Positions 44,871-56,600 of a stretch of DNA of 64,000 bases are shown piece after piece. Each line of letters opens with the position of its first letter. Position 1 is the stretch's first letter. A model generated the notes under the pieces. The model searched no databases. It had not been told where the DNA came from and saw nothing but the letters and a program-made list of their open reading frames with translations. The position numbers were made by a program, and so were the translations under genes. Where the stretch lies: positions 16,644,051 through 16,708,050 of the forward strand of contig OX637391.1 of the NCBI GenBank assembly GCA_951799425.1, given 5' to 3'. The stretch comes from Ilex aquifolium. Its lineage: Eukaryota > Streptophyta > Magnoliopsida > Aquifoliales > Aquifoliaceae.

Positions 44871-44977
44871 GGGTTAATTATAAAATACCCCCTTGAACTA
44901 TGAGTCTTGTTTCAATCAGGTCCATCTGGTTAAAAATTGAACAATTTGCCCCCCTTCAAGTTTCAGAATGAGCAAAT
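44871..44977 (+). repeat. Left TIR of the MULE
   Basis: It contains CCCCCTTGAACTATGAGTC, TTTCAATCAGGTC, AAAATTGAACAATTTG and AGAATGAGCAAA, each found inverted at the right end. Confidence 0.92.
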
Positions 44978-44982
44978 AGACT

Positions 44983-45527
44983 TAATGGGTCAAGGCGAAG
45001 GGCCCAACTCTAAGAGATCCAGCGCCCAAAGTGGTCCACGTCCGATCAATCTCATTAGGAGAAGCTACATCAGCAACTACATCAGGGGAGCATGCAAGGG
45101 AGCACTCAGGACCCTCACCTCCTCTACCACCTTGGAAGCGGTCAACATTGACCGAGTCTTATGGAGAGCACCTCAACGGCCTCACCCGTTGAGGAGAAGC
45201 CGCAAGCCCCACCAGAATAGTGAGGTAGTCGCTACTAAGTAGCCCCAATCCGTTGGGGAACAAGTATAAATTGTAAGTCCCACCAACACTTGGGGGGCAT
45301 CACACTCTACTGAGCACAAAAACTTCTCTCTATCTCTAAGTCTGTAACTCTCCGTTCTCTCTAGTCACCGGAATTAATAAAATACCGACAACTCTTTGCC
45401 ATTCAAAAGTGGACGTAGGTCACATTGACCGAACCACTATAATTCTCGTCTTCTCTTTCTACTTTAATTACTGCCTTATTTCCAATTAATTAACAGGTGG
45501 TGTACAAAGTCAATTTGTGCATCATCA
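44983..45527 (+). repeat. 5' LTR of the nested gag-only element
   Basis: It is shorter than its partner by losses near the 5' end and by an 8-bp unit near 45095. It ends CATCA before the PBS. Confidence 0.9.
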
Positions 45528-45590
45528 GTTTGGCGCCGTCTGTGAGAATCAACAAAATTCTCATTTCTAAACACTTTCTCTGTTGAATCA

Positions 45591-46712
45591 ATGGCGATCA
45601 CTACCCGATCGATGAACCAGCTTGAGGATAACCAACCAAGAGAATAGGAGCTTACTCCTCCCCCAACCAATCATGTCCCAAGTACACAACAGATGTTGGA
45701 GACCATGCAGCAGCTCATAGCCCAGAACCAGCAGATCCTGCAACTAATGCTCGCTGGGTAAGGAGGAGCACAACCTAGACCTCAAGTGAGAGGAACTCCA
45801 CGCCTTGGGCGTCAAGGAGCTCCCCACATGGGTGCTCCTCATCTGGGCACCCCCTTTGGAGCCCCCTTGGGCACCCAACAAGGGAGAGCTCCCCATGAGG
45901 GACCTCCATCTCCTCCTCCAGCTCCTGCTTCCCATAGTGGAGACCCTCTTTTCCAAGAGGACGAGGGGGAGAACCAGAGCATGGAGCATGGAAGCCATTT
46001 CCATGATAATTCCAAAGGAGCTCCCAACCAATGGGACGAAAAGATAAAAGAGGTGCAAAATCAACTATGTGACATCTTCAATGCCATGAAGGCACAATGA
46101 CCTGAGACTGTGGACTACCTTGTTAGGCGAACTAACACGCCTTTCAAACCTGACGTAGCGAACTACCCCTTCCCTCAAAAATTTAAAATGCCATCTGTGG
46201 AGATCTTTGATGGTACGAAGGATTCACTGGACCATCTGGAAACTTATAAGACCTTGATGTAGTTGTACAACATCCCTAACGAAATCATGTGCAGGGCATT
46301 CACAACCACCTTGAAGGGATCAGTGTGACAATGGTTCGCCAAACTCACCCCGGCCTCCATAGGCTCCTTCGCCGAATTGAGCAGATCTTTTGTGACACAG
46401 TTCATTGGTGGACGCCGCCAACAGAAGCCTGTCACCCATCTGCTCAGCATAAAGCAGGACCAAGATGAGAGCCTGAGAAGCTGTCTCACTCGTTTTAACG
46501 AAGGGGTTCTTCAGGTCGAAGAGCCCGATGAAAAAGTTAGCATGACTGCCTTCCTGGGACGCCTCCGATCATCGAGCTTCCTTTTCTCCGTGATGAAACG
46601 TCCACCAAAGAGCATGCCAGAACTATTGGCAAAAGCTCAAAAATATATAAATGCTGAGGAAATCAACAAGTCTAGGCGAGATGAATCATCTCGCGGATCG
46701 CCAAAAGCTTGA
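45591..46712 (+). pseudogene. Gag pseudogene of the nested gag-only element
   Basis: A single frame from ATG 45591 reads through Gag with five in-frame stops: TAG 45645, TAA 45759, TGA 46098, TAG 46260 and TGA 46326. The capsid-like part has VEIFDGTKDSLDHLETY and FVTQFIGGRRQQKPVTHLL, related to the Tat Gag proteins. All five stops fit C-to-T change of CAG, CAA or CGA. The frame ends before any zinc knuckle and runs into repeats. Confidence 0.88.
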
Positions 46713-46718
46713 CCTGCC

Positions 46719-47040
46719 TCTGCACTGTTCTCAAACAGGTATCCTATTTCCAGCTTAGCGGCTCTCTCGTGGGTCGCCAAAAAAGCTTGGCCTCTGCACT
46801 GTTCTCAAACAGGCAGCCTATCTCCAGCTTAGCGGCTCTCTCACGGGTCGCCAAAAAAACTTGACATATCTCTGCTCTGCTCTTAAGCAGGCTAGCCTAT
46901 CTCTGCACTGCTCTTAAGCAGACAGCCTACTTCTGCACTGTTCTCAAGCAGGCAGCCTACCTACCTTTGCACTATTCTCAAACAGGCAGCCTATACCTCA
47001 AGCTTAAGGACTCTCCCATGGGTCGCCAAAAGCTCGGTCT
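46719..47040 (+). repeat. Hairpin repeats of the nested gag-only element
   Basis: About seven copies of a unit like CTCTGCACTGTTCTCAAACA. It includes the inverted repeat CTGTT-CTCA-AACAG (46725-46738), or CTGCT-CTTA-AGCAG at 46877-46890 and 46908-46921. Larger repeats GGCTCTCTCnnGGGTCGCCA are mixed in. The position, directly after gag, matches the arrays of Tat-1 to Tat-3. Confidence 0.85.
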
Positions 47041-47284
47041 TAAAAGGTGTAGCTCTCTCACGAGTAACCTCAGACTCTATCTTTGCTCTCACGTAAGTAG
47101 CATGCCTCTCTTTCCAGGTAATCATGCTAAATATTTTAATGTTTGGAATAACATTATTTTTACCATCTCTAGGCAGGATATTGAAACTCAGGTAGTCTGC
47201 AACCCGAGGGACTACATTAGATTGAATGTCAACAATCGGGGCCTCTCCATTGGCACCCAGCCTGAGTAATATAGACCTTACAAC

Positions 47285-47680
47285 ACTCCTCAGGTGCCCA
47301 AACACCTCTCAGGCACCCAGACCTCTCAGGCGCCCAACACCAGCACTCAACACCTCTCAGGCGCCCAACACAGGCGCCCAGCACATGCGCCGAACACCTC
47401 TCAGGCGCCTAGCACAGGCACTCAGCACCTCTCAGGCGCCCAGCACAGGCACCCGACATCTCTCAGGCGCCCAGCACAAGCACCCGCCATCACACCAGGC
47501 GCCCAGGTCTCCTCTTCAGGCGCCCAGGTCATCACACCAGGCGCCCAGGTCTCCTCCTCAGGCGCCTAACCCTCCAAACGCTCTCAGGAACCCAAATTTG
47601 CTACCAAGACAGCCCCAGGCTCGCCCAAGATGCCCAAGGCAGCCCCAGGCTCGCCCAAGACAGCCCAGTCTCGCCCAAAG
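47285..47680 (+). repeat. GGCGCCCA-type tandem repeats
   Basis: Many copies of CAGGCGCCCA with short spacers (CACCTCT, CACAGGC), then GCAGCCCCAGGCTCGCCCAA repeats to about 47680. GGCGCC is itself a palindrome. It lies in the non-coding part between gag and the 3' LTR. Confidence 0.85.
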
Positions 47681-47900
47681 TGCTCCAAACAGGGCTTATA
47701 ATATATCAAATCGAAGCTCTCGACGAGCCCTACAAGACTCACACCCTTTGGCTATGACTGATGCTGTTGAAAGTTCAAAAAATGCCTAAAATCATAGTTT
47801 TTGGCCTCCCAAAGTTTTTTCAGTCATGCCGGTCAGCCGAAAATTCAACCGAATGCCCTCCTCTCCAAGTTCCATTGGACACAGGGCATTGAGGGGCAAA

Positions 47901-48479
47901 TGATGGGCCAAGCCCAAGGGCCCAACTCATATTACAAGTCCAAGGGCCCAACTCTAAGAGATCCAGCGCCCAAAGTGGTCCACGTCCGATCAATCTCATT
48001 AGAAGAAGCTACATCAGTAGCTACATCAGGGGAGCATGCAAGGCAGCAAGGGAGCACTCAGGACCCTTACCTCCTCTACCACCTTGGAAGCAATCAACAT
48101 TGACCGAGTCTTATGGAGAGCACCTCAACGGCCTCACCCGTTGAGGAGAAGCCGCAAGCCCCACCAGAATAGTGGGGTAGTCGCTACTAAGTAGCCCCAA
48201 TTCGTTGGGGAACAAGCATAAATTGTAAGCCCCACCAACACTTGGGGGGCATCACACTCTACTGAGCACAAAAACTCCTCTCTATCTCTAAGCCTGTAAC
48301 TCTCCGTTCTCTCCACTCACCGGAATTAATAAAATACCGACAATTCTTTGTCATTCAAAAGTGGACGTAGGTCACATTGACCAAACCACTATAATTCCCG
48401 TCTTCTCTCTCTACTTTAATTACTGTCTTATTTCCAATTAATTAACAGGTGGTGTACAAAGTCAATTTGTGCATCATCA
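47901..48479 (+). repeat. 3' LTR of the nested gag-only element
   Basis: The 579-bp LTR runs from TGATGGGCC to CATCA and is followed by AGACT. Confidence 0.94.
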
Positions 48480-49089
48480 AGACTTACGGAAATGACTGAG
48501 ATGGTGAAATTCCAAAACTATCCTTCACCCTAGTTGATGTATTGGCGCTAAATATTTAACCATGGTTAGGTAATCACTTCGCATATAAATAGAACTCTAA
48601 CCCAATTTAAAATCATGAAACCTATTTTTTTAACTCTGTTTTTCTTTTTTGAAATGCTTCTTGTTGTAGACAATCCGAGCGAACAAAGCAACAACGATTG
48701 AGCTCAAAAGTTCGATTGAAGGTAATAGTTATGGTGCAATAAAGGGTTGTGGGCATGTTGTCGTTCGAATCCAGCTAATTTATATTTTGTTAAAGCTTTT
48801 TGTTTTACATTTTGGGTTCCTTGTCTGACATTGTTAGAACCATGTGATTTCTTTTGGGTTTAAAGCTTTTTGTTTTGCCTTTGATTCCTTGTCTGCCATT
48901 TTGGGAACCATGTACTCAGACTTATTTTTGTTCACCTTTATGGCATTATCACTAACTGTGGTCCCTGGTTAAACAACTTTCACTATGTTTGAGCTTAAAG
49001 ATCAAATATTTTAGTTCACATTTAAGGCATCATCAAGGTTGGTGGTCCCCCATTAAACAAATTTACTAAGTTTTCGTTGTTTTGTGCAG

Positions 49090-52000
49090 ATGGAAACTAG
49101 TTACTTAAATCTGGAGTTTCAACATGGAGGGCATTTTATCGCTTTTAGTCCTGTTTTAATATACAATGGAGGTAAAATTAACAAGTTTGATAACATTGAC
49201 CCATATTTGATGTCTCAAATTGAGGTAGATGACATGGTTGAAACTCTAGGTTATAAGAAAGATACATGATACACAATCTATTATATGCTATCAGATGCAG
49301 ATAGTGAAGATGATTTGAGGCCATTGACTTCGGATAACGATGTACTTAACATGTTTGCATGTTATGAGGGGAATGATATTATTAGGTTAAATGTAGTCAC
49401 TGAACAGATTAATGAAGGTAGTAGAGGTATATCTACTGTTGGAGATAAATCTGATACTCCTACCATTGATTATGAATTCAATACTGAGTATGGTTCCACT
49501 TTATGTGATGGTTTGCCTCATTTGATGATTTATCAGATTTGGACTTGTTGTACTTTTATGATGGTGTGCCTGATGGGGTACATACTTCTGGTCTTGAAAA
49601 TAGAAGTAGGGTTGACAAGGGAAAGTCAAAAATTGGAGAGGAATGTTCTGGTGTTGGGAGGGGGAATAGTTTTGATAAGGGCAAGACCAAATTAAATGAT
49701 TGCTTGTCTGATGAGGACAATGATCATCTATATAGTCCCCTTAACTCAGATGATGATGTAATAAACGTGAGGTATCAAGAATTCATAGAGACCACTGATA
49801 TTTCTAATCCTAAATTGACACTGGGAATGATCTTTAGTTCAGCTACCATATTTAGGATGGCACTTAGACAACATGTTATTATGGATGAGTTTGACTTCAA
49901 ATACCTAAGGAATTATGGTGATAGGGTCACAGCAGTGTGTTCACAGTGTTATGGTTGGCGTATTCATGCTTCACTCATGTAGGATAAGTTAAGTTCTCAA
50001 ATAAAAAACTTTAAGCCAACGCACAATTGTACACGTACCTATTAGAATAAGAAAGCAACTGTGTCTTGGTTAGCAATGAAATATATTGAGAAACTGAGAG
50101 ATGTTCCAGATTGAAAAATCAATGCAATGCAACAAAGTGTGAGAAGGGAGCATATAATTGATGTGAATAGAAGCCAAATATATAGGGCCAAAAGAAAGGC
50201 ACTTGAGATGATACAAGGCAATCACAAAGAACAGTATAACATATTGTGGGATTACTGTGAGATGGTAAGAAAAAGCAACCCTAATAGTGTTCTTTTATTG
50301 AAAGTTGAAAGGCCAAGCTTAGAGATTTTACCTGTGTTTCAAGGATTGTTTGTGTGTTTAAGTGCTATAAGAGATGGATTTGTGGCAGGATGTAGACCAA
50401 TGATAGGTTTAGATGGTTGTCACCTAAATAGTCCATATGGTGGAAAAATGTTGCATGCGGTGGGGAAGGATGGTAATGAGGGGATGTATCCAATAGCATT
50501 TGCACTGGTTGAGGCAGAAACTAAAGACTCTTGGACTTGGTTTTTAACTCACTTAACCGATGTTATTGGCACTTCATCTGATAGAGGGTGGACATTCATT
50601 TCAAATAGGCAAAAGGTATGCAATTTTCATTTCACTTACACTTTTTCCATTGATGTGTATAACATAGTGCCCTATAACTAACTTCTGATTTATGCATTGT
50701 TTTCATTAGGGATTGGTCGAGAGTATCAATATTGTGATAGTAGGAGCAGATCATAGATTTTGCTTAAGGCACATGTATGCCAATTTCAAGGACAAAGGTT
50801 TCAAAGGTAAGGCTTTGAAAGATACAATGTGGGCAGTAGCATCAGCATATACAGTTCCTGAGTTTGAGGAATGCATGGAAGAAATTAGGATGTTAGATGA
50901 AAAGGCTTACTGGTATTTGAGGGGCATAAACCCAACATTGTGGTACAAGTCTTTGTTTAGTATACATCCCAAGACTGACACACTATGCAACAATGTGTCA
51001 GAGTCATTCAACAAATTGATCTTGGATGCAAGAGACAAGCCAATTTTCACGATGGTTGAGATGATAAGAAAAAAACTCATGGAAAGGTTACAAGAAAAAA
51101 GAGAAAGCTTGTTGCATCACACAGGTTTTTTATGCCCTACAATTCAGAAGAAGTTAGATGCACAAAAAGAAAAGGCAAGGCATTGCATAACAATTTGGAC
51201 TGGACAAGGCGAGTATGAAGTTGAGTGCTTTGGTAAGACTTATGTGGTAAATCTGGAAAACTAAAGTTGTACCTGTAGAAGATGGGATGTTATTGGCATT
51301 CCATATGGACATGCAGTGTCAACCATCTCATTTTATAAAGGAAAAGCTGAAGATTATGTGGATGTTTTCTACCACACTGAGACGTATATGAGAGCTTACT
51401 CCCAAATCATCCACCCAATTCCTGATAGGAGCCAATGGGTGTCATTGGAAATGGATGTGATCAACCCACCATTGTGGAGAAGACAGCTAGGAAGACCTAA
51501 GAAGTTAAGGAAGAAACAAGCTGATGAGGTAAAGAACCCATATATCATACGAAAGAAACAAAATTCTCTTCGTTGTGGTAAATGCCACAAATTTGGACAC
51601 AACTCAAGGTCTTGCACTACTCCAATGAAAGTTACAGGCAGTGGCAGCGGAAAAACTATGTCAAAGGTAAGATTATCATGTATTTCATCATGTTAGTAGA
51701 TGCACATATGTGTTTAAATGTTTACTAACATATAAGGTTTATTTGTCATAGGCACATGATTCAGGAAAGAAAATAAGTGTTGCAAAAACTGGGAGTAGCT
51801 CACAACCAATTTTTGGATCTGGGAGTAGCTCGCAGCTAATGAAAGATACTACCAGCAGCTCACAACCAATCGAAGGGAATACAAGCTGCTCGTAGCTAAT
51901 GAAAGATACTACTAGCAGCTCACAACCAACCAAAGGGAATACAATCAGCTCGTAGCAAATTAAAGGGACTGAGAATAGCTCGCAACCAAAAAAGAAAGGA

Positions 52001-52243
52001 CAAAGTTCTGTAATTCAAAGTGGTGAAAGAATAAAGAAGAGTATCAATATCAGTGGCAGTGGACTTCCACCTCCCAGTGGGTCTGCAATTGGGCTTAGGG
52101 GGTTAACAATTATCAAAAATTTGAAATGTACTAGTTCGGGAGGTCCCAAAGGCATTGGGATGCTTGCAAGGTCAAAGATGAAGAAGAATGACAAAAATCC
52201 CATTGATGAAAATGGGAAAGGCAGCTCTAAGGGAGGTGAGTAG
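49090..52243 (+). pseudogene. MULE transposase (MURA-like), decayed
   Basis: ATG 49090 follows a splice acceptor (GTGCAG). In order: a PB1-like N-terminal domain (FQHGGHF...SQIEVDDMVETLGYK), an acidic region, a MuDR-type zinc-binding region (VCSQCYGWRIHASLM), the DDE core with GLDGCHL (about 50410), the second motif FISNRQK (50594-50615) where Asp is expected, CLRH (about 50761), a SWIM-like finger with one Cys changed to Tyr (about 51310), and a zinc knuckle CGKCHKFGHNSRSC (about 51572-51613). Introns are 50616-50709 and 51667-51751. Stops at 49267, 49980, 50043, 50112 and 51262 and a frameshift near 49520 disable it. The C-terminal SSSQP repeats hold two more stops, near 51894 and 51954. 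The last GTGAGT (52237) may be a donor to an exon beyond the Tekay insertion. Confidence 0.9.
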
Positions 52244-52364
52244 AGCATGTTTTGACTTTGAACCATATTGGTGTTGTTGTCACACTTTTTTCTTTTGAAG
52301 TGCACTGCACTTTAGTGTTGTTTAGAAATCAACTCATCTTTTGTGTCATGTTAGGCATGTAATG

Positions 52365-53588
52365 TGTGATGCCCCAAAATCCGGTGGTCCGTTGATCACC
52401 CATCAACCTGCGGAATGTCTGTGGATATCGTGTAACTCGATATCACACCATTGTGTCTCATTTACCGAGATCCATAATTTAACAAAATCGGACAGAGTCT
52501 CCTTTGTACGGGGAGCTCTATCCAAAACCCAACATGTACAATATACATTAACATGACACATCCAAGGCCCAATATAACACAATGACCTCACCGGGTCCAT
52601 TTATGAGTAAAAATTGACCACACTGAGTCCATTTATCCATACTCATATAAAAACATGCAAGGTTATATTAAAAATAGTCCATATGAGTTCCATTACAACT
52701 CTCTTACATAAAATTACATGTCAAAACTAATTTGCTCCAAAAGTTTTACAGAAAGAGTTATAAAAGCCACAAGTTGGCTTTTTTCACCCTTGGGGCCCCG
52801 AATGAGAGCCGTCCACCGGCGTATATCCCGCACCTGAAATGTTTTCCCGTATAGGGTGAGCCACGCCCAGTAGAGTAATTCGTACAGAGGCTACTCCCCA
52901 CTTAAGTGCACATGCAATGTTCACATTCAACAATTTATATTCACATCAACATTCCAAGTAAGAATATGCAATTCTAGGTTGGAATTCTACATTCCATGCT
53001 ATGAAATGAGATGAAACACACTCATGCATCATAACCCGAGTCTTCACCAACTCCTACCACACAATGTAATGTCAATGTGTAATAAAATTCGTCATTGATG
53101 AATTACATCCAATGATCACTTTGAAATAAAAGTCATGTGTTTATAAACCAAAACTTGTTGGATGTTACACATCGAATGATCATTTCATAAACAAAACCAT
53201 GTGTCTTTATGGGTAGCGGATTTTGGAATCACACCGCCGGCTCCGCAAGCCTATCTACACTTTTTGGAATTTCACCGTTGTAGTGTATGAACCAGTAACC
53301 GGGTTTTTCACCCGAGGGAGTGTCTAGCCCCTCTTGCTATACCCGACACAAGTTTTCTATGTCATGCGACCGTGCGACTCTGTTGAACCTTGGTCCACGT
53401 GCAAAATCCGACTATCTCGAAATTCGATGAAATTTGGCAAGATAATTGTATTTCGCGATACGAACCCAATGGTGAAGTCCGTTTCCTCATCCAAGGTCTA
53501 GAGAAATACTTATTTCAAATCCGCATAGCGGTGACAAATTACTATTTTGCCATTTTTCAGAAAAGTTCAAATTCACCCGGGTTTTACA
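52365..53588 (-). repeat. 3' LTR of the Tekay element, internally deleted
   Basis: The 1224-bp LTR lacks about 1.2 kb present in its partner. The joint lies at about 53396 (CTTGGTCCACGTGC), where the right LTR has CTTGGTCCA at 59640 and CCACGTGC at about 60861; CCA is shared at both edges. Confidence 0.93.
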
Positions 53589-53682
53589 TTCTTCCCCTCT
53601 TAAAAGAATTTCATCCCCGAAATTCACATACACATACACATAAACTCATATACATATGCAACAGTCATTCAATACTAAATGA

Positions 53683-56600
53683 CTATAAGAATGTACCTCC
53701 ATCCTCGAATAAGAAAGGATAATTGGTACGTATAGTGTCCTCATGCTCCCATGTCGCCTCATCCACTCCTCGGTGCTGCCACAACACCTTCACTAGCCTC
53801 ACGGTCTTGCCTCGCAAAACCTGATCCCGGCTATTCATGATACGCACCGGTCCTTCCTCGAAGGTCCCATCCGCATCAATAACAAGCTCGCCCCAATCCA
53901 CCACATGAGTCGGATCTAGGGTGTATTTCCGAAGTATGGAGACATGGAATACGGCGTGAATACCCGATAGATTTGGTGGTAACGCCACTCGGTAAGTAAC
54001 TGTACCTACCCTTTCGAGTACCTCGAAGAGCCTGATATACCTCGGCGACAGCTTTCCCCGCTTGTCGAACCTGACCACTCCTCTATTAGGCATCACCTTC
54101 AAGAAGACATGATCTCCCACCTCAAACTCTAGAGGTCGCCGCCGTCTGTCGGCGTAGCTCTTCTGCCGGCTCTGAGCCGTGAGAAGACGCTTTCGTATCA
54201 AATCCACCTTCTCAGAGGTGTCCCTAACCAAATTCAGACTCGTAGAGGGTCTCTCTCCTACCTCCGTCCAACAAACTGGAGATCGACAAGGCCTTCCATA
54301 TAGTGCCTCATAGGGTGTCATCTATATGCTCGTCTGATAACTGTTGTTGTAGGCGAACTCCACTAAGGGTAAGTGCTCTTCCCAGCTACGCTTTAGATCT
54401 AGGATGCATGCCCGTAGCATGTCCTCTAAAGTCTGGATGATCCTCTCCGACTGACCGTCCATCTGGGGATGAAAAGCAGTGTTCATCATCAATTGTGTCC
54501 CCATGGCTCGTTGGAAACTCTCCCAAAAATGAGCCACAAACCTAGGATCCCGATCCGATACTATAGATACGGGCACCCCATGCAACCCGACAATCTCCCG
54601 TATGTACAACCTGCAGAATTCCTCCAGAGTGAAGGTTATTCGCACAGCCAAAAAGTATGCAGACTTAGTAAGTCGGGGTCCACTATCACCCACACCGCGT
54701 CATGCCCTCGCGATGTTCGTGGCAAGTGAGTCACAAAATCCATCGTGACATACTCCCACTTCCACTCAGCTACCTCCAAAGGCTGGAATAATCCCGCTAG
54801 TCTCTGGTGCTCAATCTTTACTTGTTGACACGTGAGACATCGACGAACAAAATCCCCAACGTGTCTCTTCATCCCACTCCAGTAATACTGGCGACGAAGA
54901 TCATGGTATATCTTCGTGCCACCTAGATGCACCTCAAAACGGGAGCAATGGAACTCCCTGCGGATATCCTCTCTCAGATCCACCGACTAGGGAACCACAA
55001 TCCTTCCCCTATACCGAAGACTACCATCTGAGTGAATGGTCCAGCCCTCATCACATGTCCCTGACCGTACTCGGTCCTTGATGGACAATATTTCTGGGTC
55101 TTGCCCCTGAGACTCAGTCACTCTACTCAGTAGGGAAGGTGTAGCCACCAAACTTCCCAAAGTACCCTGAGCCTGCCCCATGTAGCGTAGCCCAAACTGT
55201 CCCACAGTCTCGAGCATCTGCCACTCCCGGGAGGCTACACTAACCAAGACTCCCCGTGACTTCCGGCTGAGTGCGTCAGCCACCACATTTGCCTTACCGG
55301 GATGGTAATGCAAGGTGAAGTCATTGTCCTCCAGAAATTCCATCCACCTGAGTTGCCTCATGTTGAGGTCCCGCTGTGTAAAGATGTACTTCAGACTTTT
55401 GTGGTCCGAAAACACCTCGAACTGCTCACCGTATAGATAGTGGTGCCAAGCCTTTAAGGCAAAGACAATGGTCGCCAACTCCATGTCATGTGTGGGGTAA
55501 CTCTGTTCGTGGTTCTTTAACTGCCGAGAACCATAAGCCACTACCCTCCCGGACTGCATCAAAACGCAACTAAGTCCGTCCTTCGAGGCATCACAAAACA
55601 CCGTGTACCTCTGTCCCCTTTTTGGGACTATCAAGATAGGAGCTGAAGAAAGCCTCCTCTTCAACTCCTAGAATGCCTTCTCACACGAGTCATTCCACTC
55701 AAACTTGACCTCCTTCCGGGTCAACTTTGTCATAGGTGCAGCTAATCGGGAGAAGTCCTTAATAAACCGCCGGTAATACCCTGTCAATCCCAAGCAACTG
55801 CGTATCTCAAAGACTGACTTTGGCATCTCCCAATTCATGACTGCCTCAACCTTCTCCGGGTCTACGGATACACTCGAAGCCGACACCACATGTCCCAAAA
55901 ATTTTACCTCAGTAAGCCAAAATTCACACTTACTAAATTTGGCATACAATTGATGGTCCATCAAGGCCTGGAGAACAATCCTCAAGTGACCCTCATGCTC
56001 CTTCTCAGACTTGGAGTAGATCAAGATGTCGTCAACAAAGTACACGACGAACTGATCTAGGTAGGGATGGAACACCCTATGCATGAGATCCATGAATGCC
56101 GCTGAAGCATTCGTCAATCCGAATGGCATCACGGTGAACTCAAAATGCCCATACCGCGTTCTAAACGCCGTCTTAGGGATATCTGCCTCCCGAATCCTCA
56201 ACTGATGGTAATCGGTGCAGAGATCTATCTTGGAGTAGACCCGCGCCCCTCTCAGTTGATCGAACAAATCGTCAATCCTCGGCAAAGGGTATCTATTCTT
56301 GATAGTAACCTTATTCAACTGTCGATAGTCGATGCATAGTCGAAGGGTCTTGTCCTTCTTCTTGGCAAACAGCACCGGAGCGCCCCAAGGTGAGGTGCTC
56401 GGCCTAATAAAGCCCTTGTCTAACAATTCCTATAATTGGACTTTGAGTTCTTGCAACTCAGCATGCGCCATTCTATGCGGAGTCATAGAAATAGAAGATG
56501 TATCAGGGTGTAACTCAATAGTGAAGTCTACATCCCTATGTGGAGGTAATCCCAGTAGTTCATCCGAAAAAATATCCTCATACTCACAAACCACCCGAGG

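Larger units (their letters stand above)
44983..48479 (+). mobile_element. Gag-only Tat-like LTR element nested in the MULE
   Basis: The 3497-bp element has perfect duplication AGACT (44978-44982, 48480-48484). LTRs are 44983-45527 (545 bp) and 47901-48479 (579 bp), differing at about 20 bases plus indels (about 4 percent by eye). The left LTR starts TA instead of TG. The PBS TGGCGCCGTCTGTGAGAA (from 45531) follows GTT, as in Tat-1 to Tat-3, and GAGGGGCAAA (47891-47900) is the polypurine tract. No pol is present. Confidence 0.94.

Noticed and set aside
47226..47789. Proline-rich 187-residue protein
   Set aside because: It is a read-through of GGCGCCCAG repeats in the non-coding part of a gag-only element; other frames are open over the same repeats.
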